A DNA stretch of 64,000 nucleotides from NCBI GenBank assembly GCA_019671005.1, contig CM033744.1, positions 2,322,208 to 2,386,207 of the forward strand, in the 5' to 3' direction. A model generated the notes under the pieces. The model searched no databases. It saw only the letters and a list, made by a program, of their open reading frames with translations, and was not told where the DNA came from. Source of the DNA: Hibiscus mutabilis. Taxonomy: Eukaryota; Streptophyta; Magnoliopsida; Malvales; Malvaceae. A program made the position numbers and the translations under genes. Positions 48,276 through 58,783 of the stretch are shown here, in pieces (position 1 is the first letter of the stretch; each line of letters starts with the position of its first letter).

Positions 48276-50597
48276 ATGTGATAAGATAATTTCTTGTTTG
48301 CTTTGAATATGGTCATGTGTTGGCTTGAGTTTTGATCTTTCTTTTTGTTAGTCCGGAGGATAAAGGTGAACTAGCAGAAGAGCTGAAGCGAACTGATGCA
48401 CTTGTGCTTATCCGTGTGATCAGCCTGAAACCCTTAACAGATTGAGTACTTTCTGGCTTCCGGAACTTCGCCAATTAGAGGTTTCTATCTTAATTGCTTT
48501 TGTACTTGTTTATCTTTGCTAGTTTGTTATTTTCAGAGAAACATGTTAAGGTGGAGTTAAGTTAAAATCCTTTTAACAATGTTCTTCCAGCTATTAATTC
48601 TACTTCTTGTGCCTGTTTCGTACTCTGATAGTCTACAAGGTTGGTGGGTATGAGAAAAATGATGTTATGAATATAGGGAAAAACTCACAAAATATCTTCA
48701 TGTTGTTACATTTTCATATTTATAGCACTTGAACCTGTTTCAAAGGATTTAAGTATGCTTCCCGGGGCCAACTGACTCTCTTGGGATTTCACTACACCTG
48801 ATAGATGGACCATTATCTTTCCTTAATTTACCCCGTAGATCACAGACTATTTTTTTCTTTCATGAATCTACTTTTGTTGAAACTGAAGTAAATTTTTGTT
48901 GTGCAGGTAAAAGTTCCTGTGAAAGTAGTAGGCTGTAAGCTGGATTTAAGAGATGACCAGCAGCAAGCTAGCTTGGAACAAGTGATGTCCCCAATAATGC
49001 AACAGTTTCGAGAGATTGAAACTTGTATTGAGTGTTCAGCTTATAAACACATTCAGGTAAAGATCTAGGTCCTCTTGTTTCTTTTCGAGGTTAATTTGAA
49101 ATTATGGTGCTTTATCGTGCTGATAAAATGTAGATTAGCTTTAGCACTGATTCCTGGTTTTTGCTTCTTGATGTTATGTTTGGTAGGAGTGTTATTTTTC
49201 CCCTCATGTTTTAGTACATGAGTTAGCAATAAACTAACATCACTTGGTAATTTTTAGCTGCTCACATGACTTAGTCTGAACAAAGAGAAAGAATATATAT
49301 TGCTTGTTTTGAATAGGTGTTATTTTTTACTTGAGTCTTTACTCGTCTTTCTATTTTCAAGATATGATTTGTACTATTTTTTTATATTAGGCAAACTATT
49401 TTAAAACTCATGTAATAATTAACCTTTTCCTTGTGTTAATACTTATGTAACCAAACGTAGCATGAGTGTATTGTGTTCTGCTGTGCACATATGTGACAAT
49501 TGGCATCATTTTAATTAGCTGTGTGACACTAATTAATATTTATGGACACATTGATACTATCAGAGATTGAACTTTTAAAGTATACCCTTTTTGGTAGAAT
49601 CTGGAGGTTTTCTACTATGCACAAAAGGCAGTGCTTCATCCAACAGGTCCACTATTTGATCAGGAATCACAAACTTTGAAGCCACGGTTTGTGTTAGCCC
49701 TGAAGCGAATTTTTATTCTATGTGATCATGACAGGGATGGTGCTCTTAGTGATGCAGAATTGAATGATTTTCAGGTTGTTCTATTCACTGCTTGATGTGT
49801 TTAATGCAGATCCTTTTATGCTTGAAACAAAACATTTTGTCAATGACAACTTAAGATATCTTGTACTTGAGCATCTAAAAAAATCTGATAATTAGTTGTA
49901 AAACAGGTCAAATGTTTCAATGCTCCATTACAACCTTCGGAAATAGTTGGTGTAAAACGGGTTGCGCAAGATAAGATGGTTGAAGGAGTCAATGAATGAG
50001 GTCTTACATTTGACTGGTTTCCTATTTCTTCATGCACTGTTCATAGAAAAAGGTCGCCTTGAGACTACATGGACTGCACTGAGGAAATTTGGATATAACA
50101 ATGATATCAAACTTTTTGATGATTTGATTCCACATTCTTCATTAAAACGAGCTCCTAATCAGGTGATGCTTCATTGAAATAAATACTCTTTAACTTAATA
50201 TGAAAAACTGAAATAAGCATTTAACTGTTATTTCTTTGGTATTTGTTTCCAACTAGAATTGACCAACACATCATTTTTGCTTACGATTTTGTTCATATGA
50301 GAATTAGTAATAATTTGGTGCTCTGTAGAGTGAAATTTTAAAAGCACTATGCTTGAATGTGACTATTCTTGTTAATCATATAATCCAATGGAATGCCCAA
50401 CTGTATTTAAGATGAGCAGGGCCTAATTGGCTGATATTAGACCAATTATTGCCGTGTTTCAAATATATCTGGATTATGTTTGTTATCATACATGCTTTAG
50501 TGTAGCATTATTTAAACTTTTCATTATGATTCTTTGTTTTGATTTGTGTAGAGTGTGGAGATGACAAATGAAGCTATCGAATTCCTGAGGGGGTCTA

Positions 50598-50874
50598 TTT
50601 AGATTGTATCTGTGTATCTAAGTGTCCTAGAGTTATTAGTATTCAATAGTTATTATTTAATTAGGACTTTGTACTGTAATAAAAGTATTTAAGTTTAAGT
50701 TTATTTCTTATTCCAGATAAGATAAAATTTATCTTAAACTAGGAGTTAGAGTCTAATTAAACTAGTATGATGTAATTAGTGTTGTTAAAAGGGATCTAAC
50801 CCTCTGTAATTCTTCTTAAGAGTTTTTATGAAATACAGAGAAACTACTTCTCTCTAAACTCAGTCGAATTTACA
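50598..50874 (+). repeat. 5' LTR of Copia-1
   Basis: About 277 bp ending in cagtcgaatttaca, next to the PBS. By comparison with the 3' LTR of Copia-2, the LTR should start TGTAGATTGTATC; here the start reads TTTAGATTGTATC, so the terminal G has mutated. Confidence 0.7.
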
Positions 50875-50886
50875 TGGTATCAGAGC
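50875..50886 (+). other. Primer binding site of Copia-1
   Basis: tggtatcagagc directly after the 5' LTR, a perfect 12-nt match to the complement of the 3' end of plant initiator methionine tRNA. Confidence 0.9.
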
Positions 50887-51698
50887 TAGGTTACGATCCT
50901 TAGCCTAATTGATGTAAATATTTTCTTCATCTAAGAGTTGCTGGAAACGACATTGGAAGCCACAGAAATTGAGGCAACAGTAGAAAGAATCCTCAATTAA
51001 TGCAGTGGCGTCAGAAACTTCAGTGAGTTTCAGTAAGTAGCAAATTGAAGATCTCCAGAAACTTCTTTCCCAGATGAAACCAACAGTTGATTCTTCTGTA
51101 AACCAGAATGGTAGTATCTCTTGTCTTCAAACTACTACTAAGTATGTTTAGATAATGGATTCTGGCGCTACTGGCCATATGACAGGGGATGAGACTCTTT
51201 TCCTTCATCTCACTAAACAACAGTGTCAGAGGAATGTGAAAACAACTGATTGATCAATCAACAGAGTAGATGGGATAGGAACAGTTTGTGTTAACAAGAA
51301 TATTACACTTTCTTCAGTGTTATGTCCCTAATTTACGGTGCAATCTGTTATCAATGAGTAAATTATGCACTGATGTTAATTATTCCATTAAATTTGATGC
51401 AATTGGTTGTTATTTTAGGAAGTGGATTCGGGGACATGGATCGGTAGTGCTGAGCTGTGTGGTAGATTATGTACAATTGAAGGTCTTCCTCCTAAAAGAC
51501 AAGTCCAACCAAGTTGCCCCTTTTATTTATCCTTAAATACTTCAACTTTAGGTTTGAGTGATGTTCTTTTATGGCATTCCAGACTTGGACACCCAAATTT
51601 TATTTATCTTCAGAAATTGTTTCCAGATTTATTTGCTAACAAAGACCCTTTATCTTTTTCTTGTGATATATTCTGAATTGCAAAACATAAAAGATCAC

Positions 51699-51945
51699 TG
51701 TAGAAAATAGGGTTAGAGAAGTTTTTCTACTCATATTATTTCGATTTACAGAAAAATAAGTCTACTTATAGACTTTTACAAGGAGTTTTACATTGAGTAG
51801 ATATCCTCTCGGCTGAGACTCTTATCCCTTACATGGATAGAGTTAGACTCCAACTAAACTACTTAGTTAGGATCGACTTACAATTCTTCTAAACTACTTA
51901 GTTAGAATTGACTTACAACTCTTATTATTTACATATTAACCTACA
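51699..51945. mobile_element. Small solo LTR nested in Copia-1 integrase
   Basis: A 247-bp unit, tgtagaaaatagggttag to ttaacctaca, TG...CA, with a perfect 5-bp duplication atcac (51694-51698 and 51946-51950). Removing it and one duplication restores the host element's alignment to Copia-2 at 'AKHKRSPYPPSS'. It has no ORF. Confidence 0.85.
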
Positions 51946-52431
51946 ATCACCATATCCTCCTTCCTCTTATAAGGCTTCCACACCTTTTTCCCTCATACAT
52001 AGTGACATTTGGGGTCCTTCTCATGTTAAGAATGTTAGCGAGGCTAGATGGTTTGTTTCCTTTATAGATGACCATACTAGGATTACTTGGACTTTCTTGA
52101 TGAAAAACAAATCTGAAACTGGAAATATCTTCAAAACTTTCTACGTCATGATTGAAAATCAGTTCAATAGTAGAATTAAAATCCTTAAGAGTGACAATGG
52201 CAGTGAGTTCTTTACCAATACTTTCGGAAATTTTTTTATAGACAAAGGTATTATTCATATAAGTTCATGTGTAGATACTCCTCAATAAAATGGAGTGGCT
52301 GAAAGGAAAAATAGACACCTCTTAGAAGTTGTTAGATCCTTAATGTTGTCCTCTAATATTTCTCATTATTTTCGGGGAGAAGCTTTACTTCATGCAATTT
52401 TTCTCATTAATAGGTTATCTAGCAGGATTTT

Positions 52432-52718
52432 TGTGAGTTATCCGAGAGAAATTTCAGCCTTTGTAAATAATGTAGTAATTATCCTACTTAAAGTTTATCT
52501 CCCTAATAGATTAGATTTTATCCTTAGTAGGACTCCTTATTGTAGTTAGAGTCTATCAACTTAGTAGATTAGAACTAAAAGTTATCTTGAGAAGGTCTTC
52601 TTAATGTACTAAAAGACCTAGAGCCTATATAAGTGTGTATCGAGAGATGTAATTTTGATTGAGCAATAACAAAATACAGAATATAAAATTCTGTTTCTTC
52701 CTGTTCTGTCAACTTACA
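52432..52718 (+). mobile_element. Second small solo LTR nested in Copia-1
   Basis: A 287-bp unit from tgtgagttatccgagag to tgtcaacttaca with a perfect 5-bp duplication atttt (52427-52431 and 52719-52723). It holds a TATA-like 'cctatataagtgtg' (about 52625-52638), so it is in plus orientation. Without it the host element reads on from 'INRLSSRI' into 'GFNTPKEVFLQTF'. It is unrelated in sequence to the 247-bp one. Confidence 0.85.
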
Positions 52719-53664
52719 ATTTTCGGATTCAATACTCCTAAGGAAGTCTTTCTTCAGACTTTTCCTTCTTTCAAACCTTTATCTTGTAATTTACCTCTAA
52801 AAGTCTTTGGCTCAATTGCCTTTGTTCATATTCACAAGCAATTTCGGGGTAAGTTAGATCCCAGGGCAATCAAATGTGTCTTCTTAGGATATTCTTCAAA
52901 TAAGAAGGGCTTTAAATGTTACTATACTCTACATAGGAAAAATTTTATTTCTATGGAGGTCACCTTTCATGAATATTTACCTTATTTTTCAGATTCTAAA
53001 ATTCAGGGGAGAGATGGGATGAATTTCAGTCTCCTCAAATAAAGTTACCTCTAGTCGAACCTATACCTACTCCAAAAACTGTCCATAATGACTCTACAGA
53101 AGCTGTTCCTGAATCATCAGAACCTTTTTCACCTATAACTGAAACTGAAAAATCACCTACTACACCTCATGTTTTTTCAGAGAACCAACTTGGAACTAAG
53201 GAACTAAGTGTTTGTACAAGGAGGAAAAAAGGGTCTACTCAGGAAACTACACAACTTAGGACTGCTCAAGAAATGAAACCAATTCCACTGTCCTTGGAGG
53301 AGGAAGGTATGGAAAATTTGAATGATAATGATGATTCTCTTATTGATACATCTGGCTTACCTAGTGCTAAAAGAAAAGGTGTCGGGAAATGTACAAGTCA
53401 CCCAATCCAGAAATATGTGGCCTCTGGGAAGCTATTGCCATCTTTTAAAGCCTTTACTGCCAAAATTGACAAAGTGCAAATTCCAAAAACAGTGTATGAA
53501 GCTTTACAAGAGCCTAGGTGGAAGAAAGTTGTAGAGGATGAAATTCAAGCTTTAGAGGCAAACAAGACTTGGGTGTGACTAATTTACCTCCTGGAAAGAA
53601 GGCAGTAAGCTGTAAATGGATTTTTACAGTAAAATATAACTCAGATGGGAGTATTGAGAGAGTT

Positions 53665-54492
53665 TGTAACGATCCGGGTTTCGGAACTCGAGGGTCGGGT
53701 TAACTCGAGGCATGGGCTTCGTGCTTGGGCTGAGATATTGGGCCTTGAGAGCCTTGTTGGTCTTGAAAGAAATGTTTTGGGCTTAGGTTGTTGGTTTGTT
53801 TATGGGCTAGGTGAAAGTAAGAGGGGCAAATAGGTAAAAGCATAATTAAGACAAAGGAGAGCTGGTGGGGGTTTAATTTTCTGCAGAAAATGGGAGATTA
53901 TGAGATCATTCTTGTCCCCTTGTCTCATATTTCTCTTACCCTCATTTTCTTCCTTCAAATCTTAATAGTTCAAGGTCCAATCTTTGGAATTTTGAGAATG
54001 AATCTCGGATGGGGTGTGAAGAGAAAGTTGTTCAGCACTAAAGGATCTTTATTTTGAGGTAAGCTTTGCTTGGAATGATGGTAGGTTATGTTGGGGTATG
54101 AAGATGAAGAACGTAAATGAGTCTTTGAGGGCTTCTTCACCAGTTTTAATCCAAGGTTAGTACACTTCTAACTTCTATGTGTTCATGTGCATCATCATTT
54201 TAGTGTGTGTTGTTTGATATATGATGTTTTGATAAATTAGAGCTTGGATGGTCATCAATGGTAAATTTTGTAGTTGTTGATGTTTAAGGGTAAAAGTGGT
54301 TAGAAACTCACCTAATGACTCCAAATAACTTGTAGGAACGTTTTAAGACTTAACCATGGGGGTTAAGAGAGGGTTTGGTACAATCTCGAGCTCCAGGTTT
54401 CGAAATCGGGGCTCAAGTAACGGTACGGGGTGGTTGAGTATCGGTACTCCTTCGTATCTTAGGGGACGAACTGTGAGAGGCGTACCGGTATT
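53665..54492 (+). mobile_element. Foreign LTR fragment fused into Copia-1
   Basis: Starts tgtaacgatccgggtttcgg, an LTR-like beginning of the long-LTR gypsy type (compare TGTAACGACC at the 5' end of element A, reverse strand). It carries phrases such as 'ggtaacggtacgggg'-like text near 54420 and stops abruptly at the truncated Copia-1 3' LTR. No right terminus (ttaca) or duplication was found, so it is a truncated piece. Confidence 0.55.
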
Positions 54493-54623
54493 GTTAGAGT
54501 CTAATTAAACTAGTATGATGTAACTAGTGTTGTTAAAAAGGGATCTAACCCTCTATAATTCTTCTTAAGAGTTTTTATGAAATACAGAGAAACTACTTCT
54601 CTCTAAACTCAGTCGAATTTACA
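54493..54623 (+). repeat. Truncated 3' LTR of Copia-1
   Basis: The last ~131 bp of the LTR, starting gttagagtctaatt and ending cgaatttaca, almost identical to 50744-50874. The first ~146 bp of the LTR is missing. MIRO exon sequence resumes directly after it (gtatgaattgtttgac). Confidence 0.85.
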
Positions 54624-55514
54624 GTATGAATTGTTTGACAGTGACTTAGTATGTCTCATCTTTCTCACATTTATTTTAGTTTGATGTGCCTTGCCTTTGA
54701 CATTGTGCAGTCTGCAAATACTAACATTTCTAACTTGTTCTTAAAATTTTTGAAGTTCTAACAACTTGAATATTGTTATCTTTCAGGACAATAACCTTCG
54801 GCCAATTGAAATTGAGGATGTTTTCTCTACTGCTCCAGAAAGGTATTATGGTTCCGATCATTACTGCATATTTTGGCTTATTATAGATCAACCCGTGCTT
54901 GTATTTTATGATTTATATTCTGCACCGCAGTGGGCCCTTATGACACTCCTAGACCCAGCTCGTAGTTTGGAGAACTTAATATACATTGCATATCCTGGTG
55001 ATTCTTTGTCTGCCGTCCATGTGATTAAGAGAAGGCGCCTAGATCGAAAGAAGAAACAATCAGAAAGAAATGTTTTCCAATGTTTTGTTTTTGGCCCAGC
55101 TAATGCTGGGAGATTTGCGTTAATTAATTCTTTCCTTGGCAGGTATTCATTAGAATTTGTTTTACTAATAACTAATTCTCTTTTCACCTAAATGACAAAC
55201 TTCATTTACGTAATATAGGCCCTATTCTGATTCATATTCTCCGACTACTGATGAGCAGTGAATGTTGTGGAGCTACCTGGGGTTAGTGCCATTAAACCAT
55301 GCACCGTGTTTTGTGATTGTATGTTGAAAGCAACCCCCAAACTGGCTAACTCAAAACAAAGGGATTTTATGCCTGGGGTGGGGAGAGAGAATTGGGGATT
55401 ACTGAAATAACTTGGACTTTTGTGGGTTGTCATGGGTACACTAAAATGATATTGCATAAGGTTCAGATAAAATAATTTCTTTGAGATAAAAAACTCATCA
55501 AAATTATGGTCACA

Positions 55515-55665
55515 TGCTAAGTTACGGAGCTATATGGGGGTGGGGAGGGGCAATTGCCCCTATATAATTTTAAAAAATGGTTTATTTATGAATTTGCCCC
55601 CCTCCACTTTCAAACTTTTATATTTTGCTCCCAACCTAAAATCCTGGCTCCGTCCCTGCACATGC
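55515..55665. mobile_element. Probable MITE remnant of the 'ggcggagccaggg' type
   Basis: Left side 'ttacggagctatatggggg' and right side 'ggctccgtccctg' are imperfect inverted repeats. The middle has the usual 'ggggcaattgccccta' and 'atttgcccccctcca'. Typical of a widespread plant MITE, but the termini are worn. Confidence 0.45.
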
Positions 55666-55699
55666 TTCTTGCAGTATCGAAGCAAGTCCTTTTGAGAGA

Positions 55700-55947
55700 A
55701 AATTTTGTTGTGCAGTTTCTCCGATATTGGGATAATTCAAATAAAATTAATTACAATAACATATTCCGTAGTAAGCCCTTTTGAAAGAACTAATTACAAC
55801 ATAGTAGTTAAGTCAAACTCTAACTCCTTAGTTAAGTTAAACTATCTTTTAGGAATGAATTTCCTACTTAAAATAAAACTCCTATCACAGTACAAACTTC
55901 TAATTAAATAAGAACTCTAAGACTCTAATACACGGATACAATCTACA
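55700..55947 (-). repeat. 3' LTR of Copia-2, distal end worn
   Basis: On the minus strand it starts TGTAGATTGTATCCGTG directly after the polypurine tract and shares 'ttatttaatta', 'gtactgt' and 'ggagttagagt' with the Copia-1 5' LTR. The usual end ...cgaatttaca is not found, so it is truncated or diverged. Confidence 0.55.
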
Positions 55948-55954
55948 CTTCCCC

Positions 55955-57646
55955 TCAAGCTGGTGAGTAGACATTGTATAGTCCCATCTTGAATGTAAGC
56001 TTGTCAAAGGCATTTCTTGGAAGTGCCTTAGTAAGTATATCTGCTAATTGTTCTTGTGTTGGGATGAAATTCAATTTAACCACCCCACTTGTAATTTTTT
56101 CTGAGAAGAAGTACTTGTCTAGTTCCATATGTTTGGTTATGTCATAGTACACTGGATTCTTTGCAATGTTGATTGCAGATTGATTATCACAGTAGAGTTC
56201 AAACTCTTTACTGTAATTTGCTTTTAATTCTGATAGGAGCCTTTGAACCCAAATTCCTTCACAGACTCCATTTGGCATTGCTCTGAATTTTGCTTATGCA
56301 CTATTTCTTGAAATTACTTGATGTTTCTTGCATTTCCAAGTCACCAAATTTCCCCATACTAGAGCACAATAGCCACTGGTAGATCTCCTAGCAGTTAGCT
56401 CTTTTGCCCAGCTTGCATCTGTGAATATCTTTACCTTTTTGCTATCATTTTTAGTGAAAATCATCCCATGTCCTAGAGTCATCTTCAAGTATCTCAGAAT
56501 CCTCATTATTGCCTCTAGGTGTTCTTTAGGATCATTCATGAACTGGCTGACAACACTAACTGGAAAAGCAATGTCAGGTCTAGTGTGATAAATAAATGAG
56601 CTTACCCACTAGTTTCTGGTATTGTTCCTTGTTTGTAGGAACTCCTTGATCATCAGTCCCAAAATTTCAGGTTTGATTCCATAGGGGTGTCTGCAGGCTT
56701 GCACCCAAGTATTCCTGTTTCTGAAAGAAGGTCCAGGATGTACTTCGTCTGGTTTATTACAATTCCAGAGTCTAAAATTGTTACTTCCATTCCAAGGAAG
56801 TACCTCAAATGTCTCAAGTCCTTCACTTCGAACTCAGTGGCTAGGAACCCATTTAGCTTTCTAATTTCCTGGTAATCATCACCTGTGATGATTATGTCAT
56901 CAACATAGACTACTAATATAGTATTTTTATTTCATGAAGAAGTCTTCACAAATAAAGTATGGTCAGCCTGACATTGATAGTAACCAAAATTTAGAATTGC
57001 TTTAGTAAATCTATCACACCAGCCCTAGGCGAGTGTTTTAGGCCATACAGTGATTTCAATAGCTTACACACTTTGTTCGAACTACCACTTAGACCAGCTA
57101 GCCTATGCATGTAGACTTTCTCCTCCAAATTCCCATTTAGGAATGCATTTTTTTCATCAAGTTGATGAAGTGGTGCCAATCTAGGTTTGCAGCAAGAGAT
57201 AAGAGAATCCTCATAGTGTTGAACTTTGCTATAGGGGTAAATGTTTCTTGGTAATCAATCCCATAGGACGGAGTAAATCCCCTTCAAACCAGCCTTGCTT
57301 TAAACCTTTCAATACTCTCATCTGAGTTGTATTTCACTGTAAAGATCCATTTACATATTATTGCCTTCTTCCAATGAGGTAAATCAATCATCACCCAAGT
57401 TTTGTTTGCCTCCAAAGCCTAAATTTCATCCGCTACAACTTTCTTCCACCTCGGATCTTGTAAGGCTTCATACACTGTTTTAGGAATCTGCACCTTGTCC
57501 ATTTCAGCAGTAAAGACTTTAAAAGACGACATTAACTTCCCATAGCCCACATATCTTTGGATTGGGTGACTTGTACATTTCACGACACCTTTTCTTTGAG
57601 CAATAGGTAAGTTAGATGTATCAATGAAAGAATCAACCTGTATCAT
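55955..57646 (-). pseudogene. Copia-2 reverse transcriptase and RNase H, broken
   Basis: 57646-57419 is the pre-RT linker ('KTVYEALQDPRWKKVVADEI'). 57179-56991 holds 'LDEKNAFLNGNLEEKVYM' (normally L-D-V-K-N-A-F-L) and 'LKSLYGLKHSPRA'. The Y-V-D-D catalytic box is readable on the minus strand near 56912. 56539-56294 is RNase H ('IFTDASWAKELTARRSTSGYC'), 56278-55955 its end ('CDNQSAINIAKNPVYYDITKH', 'QLADILTKALP'). Several stops and frame changes separate these parts. Confidence 0.8.
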
Positions 57647-57964
57647 TTAAATTTTCCATACCTTCCTCCTTTAAGGATAGTGGACTTGGTTCCATTTCTC
57701 GAGTAGTCCTAGGTTGTGTAATTTCCTAAATAAGCCCTTTTTCCTCCTTGTATAGACACTGAGTTCCCTAGTTCCAAGTTAGTTCTCTGAAAAACTTGAG
57801 GTGTGGTAGGTAATATTTCAATCATAGGTGTTAAGGGTTCTGGAGGTTTAGGAACAAGTTTTGAAACAGGTTATGGAACAGGGTCATTTTTAATAGGTAT
57901 AGGTTCGGATAAAGGTAATTTGGTTTGAGGAGACTGAAATTCATCACATCTCTCCCCCTGCATT

Positions 57965-58112
57965 TTAGAATCTGAAAAAATAAGGCAAATATTCATGAAA
58001 TGTGTAGGATAATACGATATGTATGTCTAAGAGTTGTATGTAATGTAAAAGTCTTGTAAGTCATGTAAAAGATTTTTAGAATCTGTTAAGGATAAGGCAA
58101 ATATTCATGAAA
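57965..58112 (-). repeat. Direct repeat of about 42 bp around a 68-bp insert in Copia-2
   Basis: 'ttagaatctg...ataaggcaaatattcatgaaatg' occurs at about 57964-58001 and again at about 58071-58112. The sequence between starts 'tgtaggataatacgatatg'. The copia frame continues from the second copy. Either a local duplication or a join between two related copia copies. Confidence 0.6.
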
Positions 58113-58432
58113 TGTTAGACATCCATTAGAAATAAAAAGATAAATCCTATGTATAAAAGAGTTCTATGTTGTAACATTTAAGAGCCCTTAACAAGGTTAG
58201 AATATCCTAGGAAAACACATTTAATTGCTCTAGGATCTAATTCCTACCGAAATTACTTATTCTTCACTGAATTTTTCTGAATATGATCAAATGAAACTTC
58301 CAGACAAATATTTTACTTGTCAAATTACAAGATAAAGGCAATAAAGATTTGGAATGGTTTGAAGAAAAAGATTTTTATCTCGTGTTTTGAATCCCAAAAT
58401 CTATCTCACTGGGGAGGTTGAACAGCCTGCTT

Positions 58433-58674
58433 TGTTAGTTAGTATGCATAACCGTGTGTTGTAAAAGAGTTTTAGATAGAGTAGGAGTTGTATGTTATCT
58501 TTATTTATCTTAACTAGTAGTTTGAATTTTAAATTTGATCTTTGTAAAGGATAAAAGTCTTATCCTATAGGTTAACCACTTGGTGTTAAAGACCTCTGTA
58601 AAAGTCTATATAATAGACTCTCTTTCACTAATGAATAATAAGAAAAACACACAGAAAAAACTCTATTTTTCACA
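58433..58674 (+). repeat. 5' LTR of Copia-3
   Basis: 242 bp, tgttagttagtatgcataac to ctatttttcaca. TATA-like 'gtctatataatagac' at about 58603-58617. Confidence 0.9.
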
Positions 58675-58783
58675 TGGTATCGCTTTAGGAGCCGATCTTA
58701 TATCTCTCGTCTTCTCCTTTGCTTAATTTCCATGGCCTTTTTCAAAACCACCACATCAGAAATTAGTTCCCAAAATAACTCTC

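Larger units (their letters stand above)
51120..53580 (+). pseudogene. Copia-1 protease, integrase and pre-RT remnant
   Basis: Order: a protease motif 'MDSGATGHMTGDE' (about 51153-51190; D-S-G present) preceded by a stop; the pre-integrase zinc-binding part 'LLWHSRLGHPNFIYLQKLFPDLF'; an integrase core with 'HSDIWGPSHVKNVSEARWFVSFIDDHTR' and 'LKSDNGSEF'; the 'AERKNRHLLEVVRSLM' segment; and the linker 'KTVYEALQEPRWKKVVEDEIQALEANKTW'. Two nested solo LTRs and several stops interrupt it. The reverse transcriptase itself is absent beyond 53660. Confidence 0.8.
50598..54623 (+). mobile_element. Copia-1: Ty1/copia element inserted in a MIRO exon
   Basis: A 5' LTR (50598-50874), a methionine-tRNA-type PBS (50875), then protease, integrase and the start of the RT region, and a truncated 3' LTR (54493-54623). 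The LTR ends ...cgaatttaca. Most of gag is missing, and everything after the pre-RT linker is replaced by a foreign LTR fragment at 53665. Flanks gtcta and gtatg are only a partial duplication match. Two small solo LTRs have inserted in it. Same family as Copia-2 on the opposite strand (domain-level protein similarity is very high by eye). Confidence 0.8.
47711..55285 (+). pseudogene. MIRO1: Mitochondrial Rho GTPase (MIRO) pseudogene, split by a copia element
   Basis: MIRO proteins sit in the mitochondrial outer membrane and join two GTPase domains through EF hands. Remnant exons: 47711-47916, 48352-48480, 48907-49056, 49598-49774, 49907-50162, 50552-50597 continued at 54624-54652, 54787-54842, 54931-55142, 55219-55285. 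Recognisable: P-loop 'GDRGTGKSS', 'VVGCKLDLRDD', EF hand 'DHDRDGALSDAELNDFQ', 'LEKGRLETTW'-type linker, and the second GTPase start 'GPANAGRFALINSF'. Lesions: about 4 nt missing near 48409; TGA at 49997-49999; one extra T near 50008; copia insertion in an exon; loss of the exon after 'FSTAPE'; about 7 nt missing before the TGA at 55259-55261; and nothing of the rest of the second GTPase or the membrane anchor. It cannot encode a working MIRO. Confidence 0.9.
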
